This document shows, piece after piece, positions 1 to 7,739 of a stretch of DNA of 64,000 bases. The position numbers were made by a program, and so were the translations under genes. The stretch comes from Ensifer sesbaniae (GTDB lineage: Bacteria > Pseudomonadota > Alphaproteobacteria > Rhizobiales > Rhizobiaceae), in contig NZ_JABEKU010000001.1 of NCBI RefSeq assembly GCF_013283665.1, positions 2,843,594-2,907,593 of the forward strand. The letters run 5' to 3'. The first letter of the stretch is position 1; every line of letters starts with the position of its first letter. The notes beneath the pieces are model-generated. The model saw only the letters and a list, made by a program, of their open reading frames with translations, searched no databases and was not told where the DNA came from.

Positions 1-1
1 C

Positions 2-685
2 GACAACAACGACCTGCGCATGGCGTTGAAATACGCGATGGACCGCGAGACCATGGTTGAGCGCATTCTCGGCGGCTACGGCAAGGTCGGCAACGACTTC
101 CCGATCAACGAGACCTATGCCCTCTTCCCCGAGGGCATCGAGCAGCGCGCCTATGACCCGGACAAGGCGGCCTTCCACTACAAGAAGTCCGGCCACAGTG
201 GCCCGGTTCTTCTGCGCACCTCCGACGTCGCCTTCCCGGGCGCGGTCGACGCGGCCGTGCTCTACCAGGAAAGCGCCAAGAAGGCGGGCATCGAGATCGA
301 GGTCAAGCGCGAGCCGGGCGACGGCTATTGGACGAACGTCTGGAACGTGCAGCCCTTCTCGACCTCCTACTGGGGCGGCCGTCCGACCCAGGACCAGATG
401 TACTCGACCGCCTATCTGTCGACTGCCGACTGGAACGACACCCGCTTCATGCGTGCGGATTTCGACAAGATCCTGCTCGAGGCCCGCTCCGAGCTCGACG
501 AAGCCAAGCGCAAGGAGATGTATCGCACCATGGCGATGATGGTGCGCGACGAAGGCGGCCTGATCCTGCCGATGTTCAACGACTTCGTGAACGCCGCCAC
601 CAAGCAGGTGAAGGGCTACGTGCACGATATCGGCAACGACATGTCGAACGGCTATGTCGCGACCCGAGTGTGGCTGGACGCATGA
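2..685 (+). CDS. Peptide-type ABC transporter substrate-binding protein, C-terminal part (5' end outside window)
   Basis: This is the C-terminal 227 codons of a family 5 (SBP_bac_5, DppA/OppA-like) periplasmic binding protein; the frame is already open at the window edge. It aligns almost residue for residue with the C-terminal half of the complete 534-residue binding protein at 7740-9344, sharing stretches such as EGIEQRAYDPDKAAFH and WNVQPF. Its stop overlaps the ATG of the permease gene by one ATGA, so it is the first visible cistron of a binding protein-permease-permease-ATPase operon. It should capture a peptide-like ligand in the periplasm and hand it to the permeases at 682-2621. The ligand cannot be read from the sequence. 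It is a true gene cut by the window, not a pseudogene, as far as can be seen. Confidence 0.9.
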   Translation, partial: DNNDLRMALKYAMDRETMVERILGGYGKVGNDFPINETYALFPEGIEQRAYDPDKAAFHYKKSGHSGPVLLRTSDVAFPGAVDAAVLYQESAKKAGIEIEVKREPGDGYWTNVWNVQPFSTSYWGGRPTQDQMYSTAYLSTADWNDTRFMRADFDKILLEARSELDEAKRKEMYRTMAMMVRDEGGLILPMFNDFVNAATKQVKGYVHDIGNDMSNGYVATRVWLDA

Positions 686-1797
686 TGATGGAAAGCGGAC
701 CGCTCACTGGTCCGGTTCCGACGGATGGGACCGCGGATGCATCGCATCCGCGGTCTGCCGAACCTACCGGAGTACCAGCAAAACCCAACCCTGCCGCCAA
801 TGGTGAAATCGCCGGCACCTTCTGGCGGCGCTTCACCTTCCGCCGCCCTCTCGCGGCGCTGATCCTGCAGCGCCTCGGCTTGAGCGTCGGCCTGCTCTTC
901 GCCGTATCGCTGATGATCTTCGGCGGCATCGAGGCGCTTCCCGGCGACTTCGCCACCACCTATCTCGGCCAGTCGGCAACGCCGCAGGCGGTCGAAAACA
1001 TCCGCAAGGACCTTGGCCTCGACAAGCCCTGGACCGAGCGCTACGTCTCCTGGCTCGGCGGCGCGATCCAGGGCGATTTCGGCACCTCCTGGGCGAGCAA
1101 GAACTCGGTCGGCGAACAAATCTCCAAGCGCCTCGGCAACTCGCTGTTCCTCGCCTTTTTTGCAGCACTCATATCCGTGCCGCTTGCCGTTGGTCTCGGC
1201 ATGCTGGCGGTGCAGTTCCGCAACAGGCTGCCCGACAAGATCATCAACGTCATCTCGCTCGCGGCCATCTCGCTGCCGGAGTTCTTCGTCGGCTATTTGC
1301 TGATCATGTTCTTCGCCGTCAAATTCGGCATCGCGACCTTCCCCGCGACCGTCTATGACAGCATGAGCTTCACCGAACGGCTTTCGGCGATCGCGCTTCC
1401 CGTCGCGACCCTCGTTCTCGTCGTGCTCGCCCATATGATGCGCATGACCCGGGCGGCGATCCTCAACGTCATGTCGTCGGCCTATGTCGAGACGGCGGAG
1501 TTGAAGGGGCTCAGCATGTTCCGCATCATCGCGCGGCACGCAGCCCCCAATGCGGTGGCGCCCGTCATCAACGTCATCGCGCTCAACCTCGCCTATCTCG
1601 TCGTCGGCGTGGTCGTGGTCGAAGTCGTCTTCGTCTATCCCGGCATGGGGCAATACATGGTGGATGCGGTGACCGTGCGCGACATGCCGGTCGTCCAGGC
1701 CTGCGGCCTGATCTTCGCGGCCTTCTACATCTTCCTCAACATGGCGGCCGACATTCTCGCCATCATCGCCAATCCGAGACTGAGGCACCCGCGATGA
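682..1797 (+). CDS. ABC transporter permease, DppB-like
   Basis: Inner-membrane permease of a peptide/nickel-type ABC importer (BPD_transp_1 fold), 371 residues. The ATG at 682 overlaps the upstream stop (ATGA) and is followed by two more ATGs, so 685 or 688 are also possible. A hydrophilic, Pro-rich stretch of about 45 residues precedes the usual 'ILQRLGLSVGLLF' first membrane helix; most DppB proteins start directly at that helix, so this is a genuine N-terminal extension or a mis-set start. The periplasmic loop, five further hydrophobic segments and the EAA coupling loop (AELKGLSMFRIIARHAAPNA, around residue 270) are present. It should pair with the DppC-like subunit encoded immediately downstream, again with a 4-bp overlap. 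Confidence 0.92.
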   Translation: MMMESGPLTGPVPTDGTADASHPRSAEPTGVPAKPNPAANGEIAGTFWRRFTFRRPLAALILQRLGLSVGLLFAVSLMIFGGIEALPGDFATTYLGQSATPQAVENIRKDLGLDKPWTERYVSWLGGAIQGDFGTSWASKNSVGEQISKRLGNSLFLAFFAALISVPLAVGLGMLAVQFRNRLPDKIINVISLAAISLPEFFVGYLLIMFFAVKFGIATFPATVYDSMSFTERLSAIALPVATLVLVVLAHMMRMTRAAILNVMSSAYVETAELKGLSMFRIIARHAAPNAVAPVINVIALNLAYLVVGVVVVEVVFVYPGMGQYMVDAVTVRDMPVVQACGLIFAAFYIFLNMAADILAIIANPRLRHPR

Positions 1798-2621
1798 ACC
1801 TGAGATCCATCCCCTTGAGCGCCTGGATCGGCATCGCCGGCATCGCGATTGCGATCTTCTGTGCCGTCTTCGCACCGCTCATAGCCCCCTTCGGCGAGCG
1901 CGACGTGGTCGGCGACATCTGGCTTCCCGCCGGCGGCGACTTCCTGCTCGGCACCGACAATCTCGGCCGCGACCTGCTCTCGCGTCTGATCTACGGCGCC
2001 CGCACCACCATCTTCGTGGCGCTGGCAGCAACCGTGCTCTCCTTCTCGCTGGGCATGCTCCTGAGCTTTACGGCGGCCGTCGTCGGCGGTTTCACCGATC
2101 AGCTCTTCTCCCGCTTCAACGACCTGATGATGGCGATCCCGACGCTGATCTTCGCCCTCGTCGTGCTCGCCGTGCTGCCGCAGCATCTGTGGATCCTGAT
2201 CCTCGTCATGGCGGTGCTCGATTCCACCCGCGTCTTCCGCATCGGCCGTGCCGTTGCGCTCGATGTCGCGGTCATGGAGTTCGTCGAGGCCGCAAGGCTG
2301 CGCGGCGAAGGCTCGCTCTGGATCATCTTCCGCGAGATCCTGCCGAACACGCTGTCGCCGCTCTTGGCCGAGTTCGGCCTGCGCTTCGCGTTCTCGATCC
2401 TGTTCCTCTCCACCCTCTCCTTCCTCGGCCTCGGCATCCAGCCGCCGGCCGCCGACTGGGGCGGCATGGTCAAGGACAACAAGGACGGCATCATCTTCGG
2501 CATCTCGGCGGCGCTGATCCCGGGGGCAGCGATCGCCACGCTCGCGATCTGCGTCAACCTCGTGGTCGACTGGCTGATGAAACGAACCTCCAGCCTCAAG
2601 GGAGGACGCGGCGATGCCTGA
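1794..2621 (+). CDS. ABC transporter permease, DppC-like
   Basis: Second membrane subunit of the importer, 275 residues, usual for DppC/OppC. It opens with one hydrophobic segment, then a periplasmic domain containing the family's LGTDNLGRDLLSRLIYGAR motif (residues about 45-65), followed by the membrane core with the EAA loop (FVEAARLRGEGSLWIIFREI, around residue 163). ATG at 1794 overlaps the stop of the DppB-like gene; its own end overlaps the ATPase gene by 8 bp. The tight overlaps indicate translational coupling of all four cistrons. Substrate specificity cannot be decided from this subunit. Confidence 0.93.
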   Translation: MNLRSIPLSAWIGIAGIAIAIFCAVFAPLIAPFGERDVVGDIWLPAGGDFLLGTDNLGRDLLSRLIYGARTTIFVALAATVLSFSLGMLLSFTAAVVGGFTDQLFSRFNDLMMAIPTLIFALVVLAVLPQHLWILILVMAVLDSTRVFRIGRAVALDVAVMEFVEAARLRGEGSLWIIFREILPNTLSPLLAEFGLRFAFSILFLSTLSFLGLGIQPPAADWGGMVKDNKDGIIFGISAALIPGAAIATLAICVNLVVDWLMKRTSSLKGGRGDA

Positions 2622-4245
2622 ACTGCTCTCCGTCAAGAACCTCAAGATCGAAGCGACCAGCTACCCGCCGGGCGAACCGCCCAAGGTCGTCACCCTCGTC
2701 GAGGGCGTGTCCTTCGATGTCGCGAAGGGCAAGGTGCTGGGCCTCATCGGCGAATCCGGCGCCGGCAAGTCGACGATCGGCCTTTCGGCGCTCGCCTATG
2801 GCCGCGGCGGCGTGCGTATCACCGGCGGCCAGGTCCTGCTCGAAGGCCAGGACATCCTGACGCTCGAAAAGAACGGCATCCGTTCGATCCGCGGCGCCCG
2901 CGTCTGCTACGTCGCGCAATCGGCCGCCGCCGCCTTCAACCCGGCCCACCGGCTCGGCGACCAGGTGATCGAGGCGTCGCTCCGCCACGGCATCATGAGC
3001 CGTGAGGAGGCAAAGAAGCGGGCGCTCTATCTCTTCCGGGTGCTGGGCCTGCCCAATCCGGAAACCTTCGGCGACCGCTATCCGCACCAGGTCTCCGGCG
3101 GCCAGCTCCAGCGCGCCATGACCGCCATGGCGCTCTGCCCCAATCCGGAACTGATCGTCTTCGACGAGCCGACGACCGCACTCGACGTCACGACCCAGAT
3201 CGACGTTCTGGCAGCAATCAAGCACGCGATCGAGGAGACGCATACGGCCGCGCTCTACATCACCCACGATCTCGCGGTGGTCGCCCAGATCTCCGACGAC
3301 ATCATGGTGCTGCGACACGGCAAGACCGTCGAATACGGCACGACCAAACAGGTGATCGAGGCGCCGCGGGAAGACTACACCCGTGCGCTCGTCAGCGTGC
3401 GGCAAACCAAGCGCGACGAGGCAACCGACCAGACCGGAGCGCAGTTGAAGATCGAGCATATCAGCGCCGGCTATGCCAATGGCTTCAAGGTGCTGCACGA
3501 TGTCTCGATGCACCTGCCGAAAGGGCAGACGCTGGCGATCGTCGGCGAAAGCGGCTCGGGCAAATCCACCCTTGCCCGCGTCATCACCGGCCTCTTGCCG
3601 CCGACCGAGGGGCGCATCTCCTTCGAGGGCAAGGAACTGCCGCGCGCCCTGAAGGGCCGCAGCAATGACGAGCTCCGGCGCATCCAGATGATCTACCAGA
3701 TGGCCGACACGGCGATGAACCCGCGCCAGACGGTGCGCGACATCGTCGGCCGGCCGCTCTCCTTCTATTTCGGCATGCGCGGCCAGAAGAAGACGGAGCG
3801 GGTCAAGGAGCTCTTGGACCAGATCGAGATGGGCAGTCGCTTCCTCGATCGCTATCCGGCCGAACTTTCCGGCGGGCAGAAGCAGCGCGTGGCTATCGCT
3901 CGCGCCTTGGCCGCCAAACCGGAGCTCATCCTCTGCGACGAGCCAACCTCGGCTCTCGATCCGCTTGTGGCCGAAGGCATCCTGAACCTGCTCTTGAAGC
4001 TTCAGGAGGAAACCGCTGTTTCCTATGTCTTCATCACCCACGACATCGCCATCGTCCGGGCGATCGCCGACAGCGTTGCGGTCATGCACCGCGGCCGCCT
4101 CGTACGCTTCGGGCCGAAGTCGAAAGTGCTGTCGCCACCCTTCGACGACTATACCGACCTGCTTTTGAAGTCGGTTCCGGAGATGGAGATCGGCTGGTTG
4201 GAGCGCGTCCTGAAGACGCGAAGGATGGAAAGCGCCGGAAACTGA
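2614..4245 (+). CDS. ABC transporter ATP-binding protein, fused DppD-DppF type
   Basis: 543 residues carrying two complete ABC ATPase domains in tandem, the common fused form in rhizobia of the two separate ATPases DppD and DppF. Domain 1: Walker A GESGAGKS (residues 46-53), signature VSGGQLQRAM, Walker B LIVFDEPTTALD. Domain 2: Walker A GESGSGKS (from about residue 311), signature LSGGQKQRVA, Walker B LILCDEPTSALD and a switch histidine in each half (THDL, THDI). It powers the permease pair encoded upstream. It is the last gene of the operon and is followed by a hairpin at 4291-4326. All catalytic motifs are intact. Confidence 0.95.
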   Translation: MPELLSVKNLKIEATSYPPGEPPKVVTLVEGVSFDVAKGKVLGLIGESGAGKSTIGLSALAYGRGGVRITGGQVLLEGQDILTLEKNGIRSIRGARVCYVAQSAAAAFNPAHRLGDQVIEASLRHGIMSREEAKKRALYLFRVLGLPNPETFGDRYPHQVSGGQLQRAMTAMALCPNPELIVFDEPTTALDVTTQIDVLAAIKHAIEETHTAALYITHDLAVVAQISDDIMVLRHGKTVEYGTTKQVIEAPREDYTRALVSVRQTKRDEATDQTGAQLKIEHISAGYANGFKVLHDVSMHLPKGQTLAIVGESGSGKSTLARVITGLLPPTEGRISFEGKELPRALKGRSNDELRRIQMIYQMADTAMNPRQTVRDIVGRPLSFYFGMRGQKKTERVKELLDQIEMGSRFLDRYPAELSGGQKQRVAIARALAAKPELILCDEPTSALDPLVAEGILNLLLKLQEETAVSYVFITHDIAIVRAIADSVAVMHRGRLVRFGPKSKVLSPPFDDYTDLLLKSVPEMEIGWLERVLKTRRMESAGN

Positions 4246-4290
4246 CGCGGCGCCGGAAAACATGCGTGCCCGTCGTGGAGCGCAACTTGA

Positions 4291-4326
4291 AGGGAAGCCG
4301 CCCGCGCACAGGCGTTCGGCTTCCCT
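4291..4326. terminator. Hairpin between convergent genes, probable transcription stop
   Basis: AGGGAAGCCG (4291-4300) pairs perfectly with CGGCTTCCCT (4317-4326), a 10-bp stem with a 16-nt loop, in the 138-bp gap between the convergent ATPase and DUF1127 genes. There is no clear T-run, so it may act as a weak or bidirectional terminator or as an mRNA-stabilising 3' hairpin. Confidence 0.45.
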
Positions 4327-4383
4327 GCCCCCAATGCCGCGTCTCGACGCGACGGGCGCATTCACGCTTCGCGTGGGCTCGCG

Positions 4384-4641
4384 TCAATGCTCCCAGAAAT
4401 GCTTCTTGATCTCCACATCGACCTGCTTTTCTGTCAGGCCGATGTCATCGATCAGCTCCGGCGCATCGGCCGCCATTTGGGCAAGCTGATCGCGGTAGTG
4501 CTGGCGATCGTCCCACATGGCAAAGAGACGCTTCGGGTGAAACCACTTGGCGATGCGGCCGTCGCCGGGCTCGGACGTCTGCTCGACGTCCTCGGATACG
4601 GCGTGGTAGAAGTCGGACATGCCTGACAGAAGCTTGCTCAT
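4384..4641 (-). CDS. Small DUF1127-like protein
   Basis: 85 residues. The C-terminal half (DRQHYRDQLAQM, then LIDDIGL, then IKKHFWE) has the layout of DUF1127/YjiS-like proteins: a basic aromatic stretch, an 'x-DIGL' turn and a terminal helix ending in FW. The family is abundant in rhizobia; some members influence phosphate, carbon or stress physiology through RNA or protein contacts, but this member has a longer acidic N-terminus than the roughly 47-residue type and no assigned role. It is divergently arranged with the LuxR-HTH regulator at 4793, so the two may share control through the palindromes at 4701-4748. A GGGAGG ribosome binding site precedes the ATG. Confidence 0.7.
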   Translation of the reverse strand: MSKLLSGMSDFYHAVSEDVEQTSEPGDGRIAKWFHPKRLFAMWDDRQHYRDQLAQMAADAPELIDDIGLTEKQVDVEIKKHFWEH

Positions 4642-4700
4642 GGTCGTCCTCCCACGTGATGTTCAGCGCAAACTCTAGCCTCATAGAGCTATGCGGCAAT

Positions 4701-4748
4701 CGCACATGTGCGGTGTTTTGCTTCCAGCATTTGTAGTATTTTGCTGGA
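4701..4748. promoter_or_regulatory. Two palindromes in a divergent promoter region
   Basis: CGCACATGTGCG at 4701-4712 is a perfect 12-bp palindrome. TCCAGCA (4723-4729) and TGCTGGA (4742-4748) form a second inverted repeat with a 12-nt centre. Both lie in the 151-bp gap between the divergent DUF1127 and LuxR-HTH genes and are candidate operators, perhaps for the LuxR-type protein itself. Assignment to a protein is inference. Confidence 0.4.
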
Positions 4749-4792
4749 GCCGCAGCAGAACGAACCGGTAGAACGGCAAGGAGGAGGCAGGT

Positions 4793-6223
4793 ATGGCCCG
4801 CATCCTGACGCCTCGTTTTGTGCCTGCGGTCCTGTCGGATCGCGAGCGTGCGGTTGCCGAACGCTTTGCCGCCGGCCTGACCTATCGCCAGATCGGCGAA
4901 GCGCTCTGCATTGCGCCCTCGACCGTGCGCAGCCATCTCGCGGCGATCTACGGCAAGCTCGGCGTTCGCAACAAGATCGAGCTGGCGTCGGAGATAGCCC
5001 GGCCAGCGGAGGGAACGACCGCGGCTGCGACGGAGCAAGGACCACCGGTGCTCGCCCTGTTCCCGATCGAAAGCCTCAACGAGGAGCAGCGCTGGCGTCG
5101 GTTTGCCGATGGCCTTTCGTCGGATATCTGCGTTGATCTCGCACGCTATGCGGACCTGCCCGTCATCGGCTTTCACACCATGAAGCTGCTTGGCAACCAT
5201 CCAGAGAACTACGATGACCACGTCCAGGCCGTCGGCGCGACCTACGCGGTGACGGGCCAGGTGCGCGCAGACGACCGGCAGGTGCGGCTGACGATCCAGC
5301 TCTCGGAAACGCGCTCCGGTCTGACGCTCTGGAGCGAACGCTATGACCGGCCGATCGGAGACATACTCGCGCTTCAGGACAATTTGACCGAGAGCGTTGT
5401 CAACGCGCTGGCAGGATGCTTCGGCAAGCTGGCCGCGCTCGTACGTAGCGCCAGCCGCAAGAAGACACGCTCGAACCTGCACTCCTACGATTATTATCTT
5501 CTCGGCGTCGAGCAGCTCAACCGGTTCAGCGCGGAGGGAAACGCCGCGGCAATTGAGCTTCTCACGCGGTCGCTCCAGTTGGACCCCGCACGGGTAAGGG
5601 CCTGGATCGAACTGGCCTACGCCTATTCCGTCCAGGCCTGCAACGGCTATGGCGTCGACCTAGCCACGACCATCGGGAACTGGCGATCGGCGATAGAACA
5701 GGCCCTGCGGCTCGATCCGACGAACCCCTTCGCCCACACCTGCCTTGGCGATCTCAAGGCATGCCTGGGCGATCTCAAAGGCGCGGCCGACGCCCAGGCA
5801 ATGGCGCTCCAGCACGGCAAACACAGTGCCGACACGCTGGCGCTGCTGGCCGGAAGCAAGGCTTTGGTGGCTGGAGACCCGGACGAAGCGATGGCGCTGA
5901 TCGAGAAGGCGCTGTCCCTCAATCCCCTGGCGCCGCCCTGGTATTACGGCATGCTCGGCCGCGCCCTCTTCGTCACCGGACGCCACGCGGAGAGCCTTTC
6001 GGCGCTGGAACACAGTTCACAGGAATCGCCGAATACCCTCATGTTCCAGGCGATGGCCCAGGCTTTTGTCGGGCAATCATCCGAAGCGGCGAGCACCGCG
6101 CTGAGGCTTAAGACCGAGTTCCCGCTTTTCTCGGTCGAACGGTTCATCGCCGGCTATCCGGTCACCAACCCTCCGGCGCTGCAAGCAGTTCAGGAAGGAT
6201 CCCGGCTGGCGATGTTCGACTAG
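4793..6223 (+). CDS. LuxR-type HTH transcriptional regulator with TPR-like C-terminus
   Basis: 476 residues. The N-terminal 70 residues are a LuxR/FixJ helix-turn-helix (LSDRERAVAERFAAG, YRQIGEALCIAPSTVRSHLA), placed unusually at the N-terminus instead of the C-terminus. A middle region (about 85-200) resembles the domain often found in adenylate-cyclase-like and TolB-type regulators (FADGLSSDICVDLARYADLP, YAVTGQVRADDRQVRLTIQL, LWSERYDRP). The rest is helical and contains tetratricopeptide-like repeats (AIELLTRSLQLDPARVRAWI, ALIEKALSLNPLAPPW), suggesting protein or peptide binding. No receiver or autoinducer domain is seen, so the input is unknown. An AAGGAGG box precedes the ATG. It may regulate itself and the divergent DUF1127 gene. 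Confidence 0.85.
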   Translation: MARILTPRFVPAVLSDRERAVAERFAAGLTYRQIGEALCIAPSTVRSHLAAIYGKLGVRNKIELASEIARPAEGTTAAATEQGPPVLALFPIESLNEEQRWRRFADGLSSDICVDLARYADLPVIGFHTMKLLGNHPENYDDHVQAVGATYAVTGQVRADDRQVRLTIQLSETRSGLTLWSERYDRPIGDILALQDNLTESVVNALAGCFGKLAALVRSASRKKTRSNLHSYDYYLLGVEQLNRFSAEGNAAAIELLTRSLQLDPARVRAWIELAYAYSVQACNGYGVDLATTIGNWRSAIEQALRLDPTNPFAHTCLGDLKACLGDLKGAADAQAMALQHGKHSADTLALLAGSKALVAGDPDEAMALIEKALSLNPLAPPWYYGMLGRALFVTGRHAESLSALEHSSQESPNTLMFQAMAQAFVGQSSEAASTALRLKTEFPLFSVERFIAGYPVTNPPALQAVQEGSRLAMFD

Positions 6224-6282
6224 AACGCCGTGCGTTCAACTGAACGCACGCCGCCGCTCGGCTCTGGCAACTGTGTGCTCCG

Positions 6283-6624
6283 TTACCTCTGCCGGCAGTC
6301 GACATCGCCCAGGCGTTGCGCCGCCTCGCCTTCAAAGGTCACCGTCGCCTCGCCCTTTGCCGAGCAATCGCCCGTGGCGCCGCTTCCGGCGCGGAAATGC
6401 ACGACCGGCTGGCCCTCGATCATGATGCTCGGCACCACCTCGTAAAGTTCCGGCGGGCAATTGGCGACGTCGGAGAGCCTAAGCGCCGGCTGGCCGCCGA
6501 TCATGACGCTGGAGGCGCCCGAAAGCGCACAGGACGGGATCGGCGCCCGCGCCTCCTCGGCCATCGCCGACGGAGCCGGCAGAGCGGACGAAAGGCAGGC
6601 GATGACGGCCACTGCAGATTTCAT
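6283..6624 (-). CDS. Exported PAAR-like protein
   Basis: 113 residues with a signal peptide (MKSAVAVIACLSSALPAPSA, cleavage near AMA-EE). The mature part has three copies of a short beta motif: SSVMIGGQPALRLSDV, PSIMIEGQPVVHFRAG and ATVTFEGEAAQRLGDV, each of the 'V-x-I-x-G-x-P-A-x-R-x-G-D' kind seen in PAAR-domain proteins, with cysteines scattered between. PAAR proteins normally cap type VI secretion spikes and have no signal peptide; here the protein should be periplasmic and no secretion genes lie nearby, so a T6SS role is unlikely. It converges with the LuxR-HTH gene and stands alone between two regulators. Function unknown. Confidence 0.65.
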   Translation of the reverse strand: MKSAVAVIACLSSALPAPSAMAEEARAPIPSCALSGASSVMIGGQPALRLSDVANCPPELYEVVPSIMIEGQPVVHFRAGSGATGDCSAKGEATVTFEGEAAQRLGDVDCRQR

Positions 6625-6681
6625 GATCCCTCCTCCATGGATCCGCGTCGGCGAAACCTATCACAAGGCCGCGCCCCCGCC

Positions 6682-7476
6682 TCAATATTCGGTGGGCACG
6701 GTCAAGAGCTCGGCATCGGGCGTATCGAGAAAGGCGCGGACGGTCTGGGGCATATGGCGCGAGCCGAAGGAAAGCACGCCGCAACGCGAGAGCATCTGGC
6801 GCAGGTCCGGCTGCTGGCCGAGAGAGCGCCAGATCATGCGCGAGGCATAGGGCAGGTTCTCCTTGCGCCAGGAGACCCCCATGGTGGTGCCGCGCAGATA
6901 GACCCGCTGGTGCACTTCGAACGGAAGAAGGATCGTCTGCGCCAGCATCGGCTCCCGCCCGATGCTGCGCTCGGCGATGAAGATGCGGTTTCGCCAGAAG
7001 GTGACGAGCCCCACATATTTCGAGAATTGCTGGATCTCGTTTATCGGATCGCGGATGCGCTCGATCGACTTCACCCGGATCGAGCCCGCCTCCTCGTAGA
7101 TCCGGGCCGAGGAGCAGACGACGAGCCCCGGCCAGGACGGCGAGACGTGATAGGTCTGATAGTAGCCGATGTGACGCCGGAGACCGACGATATCGCCCGG
7201 AAAACCTTCGAGCAGCAGGCCGGCATCCGAGCGATCACGGTCTGGCCGCACCATCCGGGCCTCGAACTGTTTCGGGGTAAGCGAAAAGTCTTCGGCGGCA
7301 AGCCCGAAGAAGCGGGCGATGCGCGCGACATTGTGCGGCGACGGCCGCGCCTCGCCGCCGATATAGCGGTTGAATTGCTGCCGGTTGATGCCGATCTCGC
7401 GGCAGATCTGCGAAATCGAACGCCTGGTTGCGCAGGCAAAACGCAGATTGGCCGAGAAGATTTCGATGTCCTGCAC
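6682..7476 (-). CDS. XRE-family transcriptional regulator
   Basis: 264 residues. An N-terminal helix-turn-helix (residues about 14-60: RRSISQICREIGINRQQFNR, YIGGEARPSPHNVARIARFF) is followed by a roughly 200-residue effector domain with no family I can name with certainty; related proteins occur next to transporter genes in rhizobia. It diverges from the binding-protein gene at 7740, and the gap carries three phased 10-bp repeats (7541-7570), a likely binding site. The simplest role is control of the 7740-11474 peptide uptake and hydrolase genes. Confidence 0.82.
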   Translation of the reverse strand: MQDIEIFSANLRFACATRRSISQICREIGINRQQFNRYIGGEARPSPHNVARIARFFGLAAEDFSLTPKQFEARMVRPDRDRSDAGLLLEGFPGDIVGLRRHIGYYQTYHVSPSWPGLVVCSSARIYEEAGSIRVKSIERIRDPINEIQQFSKYVGLVTFWRNRIFIAERSIGREPMLAQTILLPFEVHQRVYLRGTTMGVSWRKENLPYASRMIWRSLGQQPDLRQMLSRCGVLSFGSRHMPQTVRAFLDTPDAELLTVPTEY

Positions 7477-7540
7477 GCCACTCCCCCAAACATATGCTCC
7501 CGTCGCGCCGGCCGCTGCGGCCCGGAGCAGTCGAGAGATA

Positions 7541-7570
7541 GCGTAAAAGAGCGTAAATCAGCGTCAAGTC
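7541..7570. promoter_or_regulatory. Three tandem 10-bp repeats, candidate operator
   Basis: GCGTAAAAGA, GCGTAAATCA and GCGTCAAGTC follow each other with an exact 10-bp period, so GCGTNAA faces the same side of the helix three times. They lie 64 bp upstream of the divergent XRE gene and 170 bp upstream of the binding-protein gene. This arrangement fits cooperative binding of the adjacent HTH protein; that link is inference. Confidence 0.45.
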
Positions 7571-7608
7571 GCGAAATTGTGCACGACCCCGCAGGCGCTA
7601 GGTTTTCC

Positions 7609-7708
7609 CCACAGCGCCACGCGTCTTGAAACGCGCGTAGATCGCTGCAGCACCTTGATCTGCTGCATGTTTTTCCCTTCCATCGGCGACGATTGAAGGG
7701 ACATGCGG
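7609..7708 (-). repeat. Two-hairpin rhizobial intergenic repeat, copy 1
   Basis: This 100-bp stretch aligns along its whole length with the reverse complement of 50158-50257. Shared blocks are CAGCGCC, GCGTCTT, TCGCTG-AGCA, GCTGCATGT and a terminal stem ending in ACATGC. It is more diverged than the second copy: CCCTTCCATCG/CGATTGAAGGG replaces the perfect TTAAG stem. It sits just upstream of the binding-protein gene and could fold in its 5' leader. Its strand is given relative to the copy at 50158. Confidence 0.7.
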
Positions 7709-7739
7709 GAGAAACATCATACAAAAAGGGAACCTGGAA

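Noticed and set aside
2596-4365. Long minus-strand frame of 589 codons
   Set aside because: Shadow of the fused ABC ATPase gene, whose Walker and signature motifs are intact.
6283-6624. Type VI secretion spike component
   Set aside because: The protein has a signal peptide and no T6SS gene is in the window.
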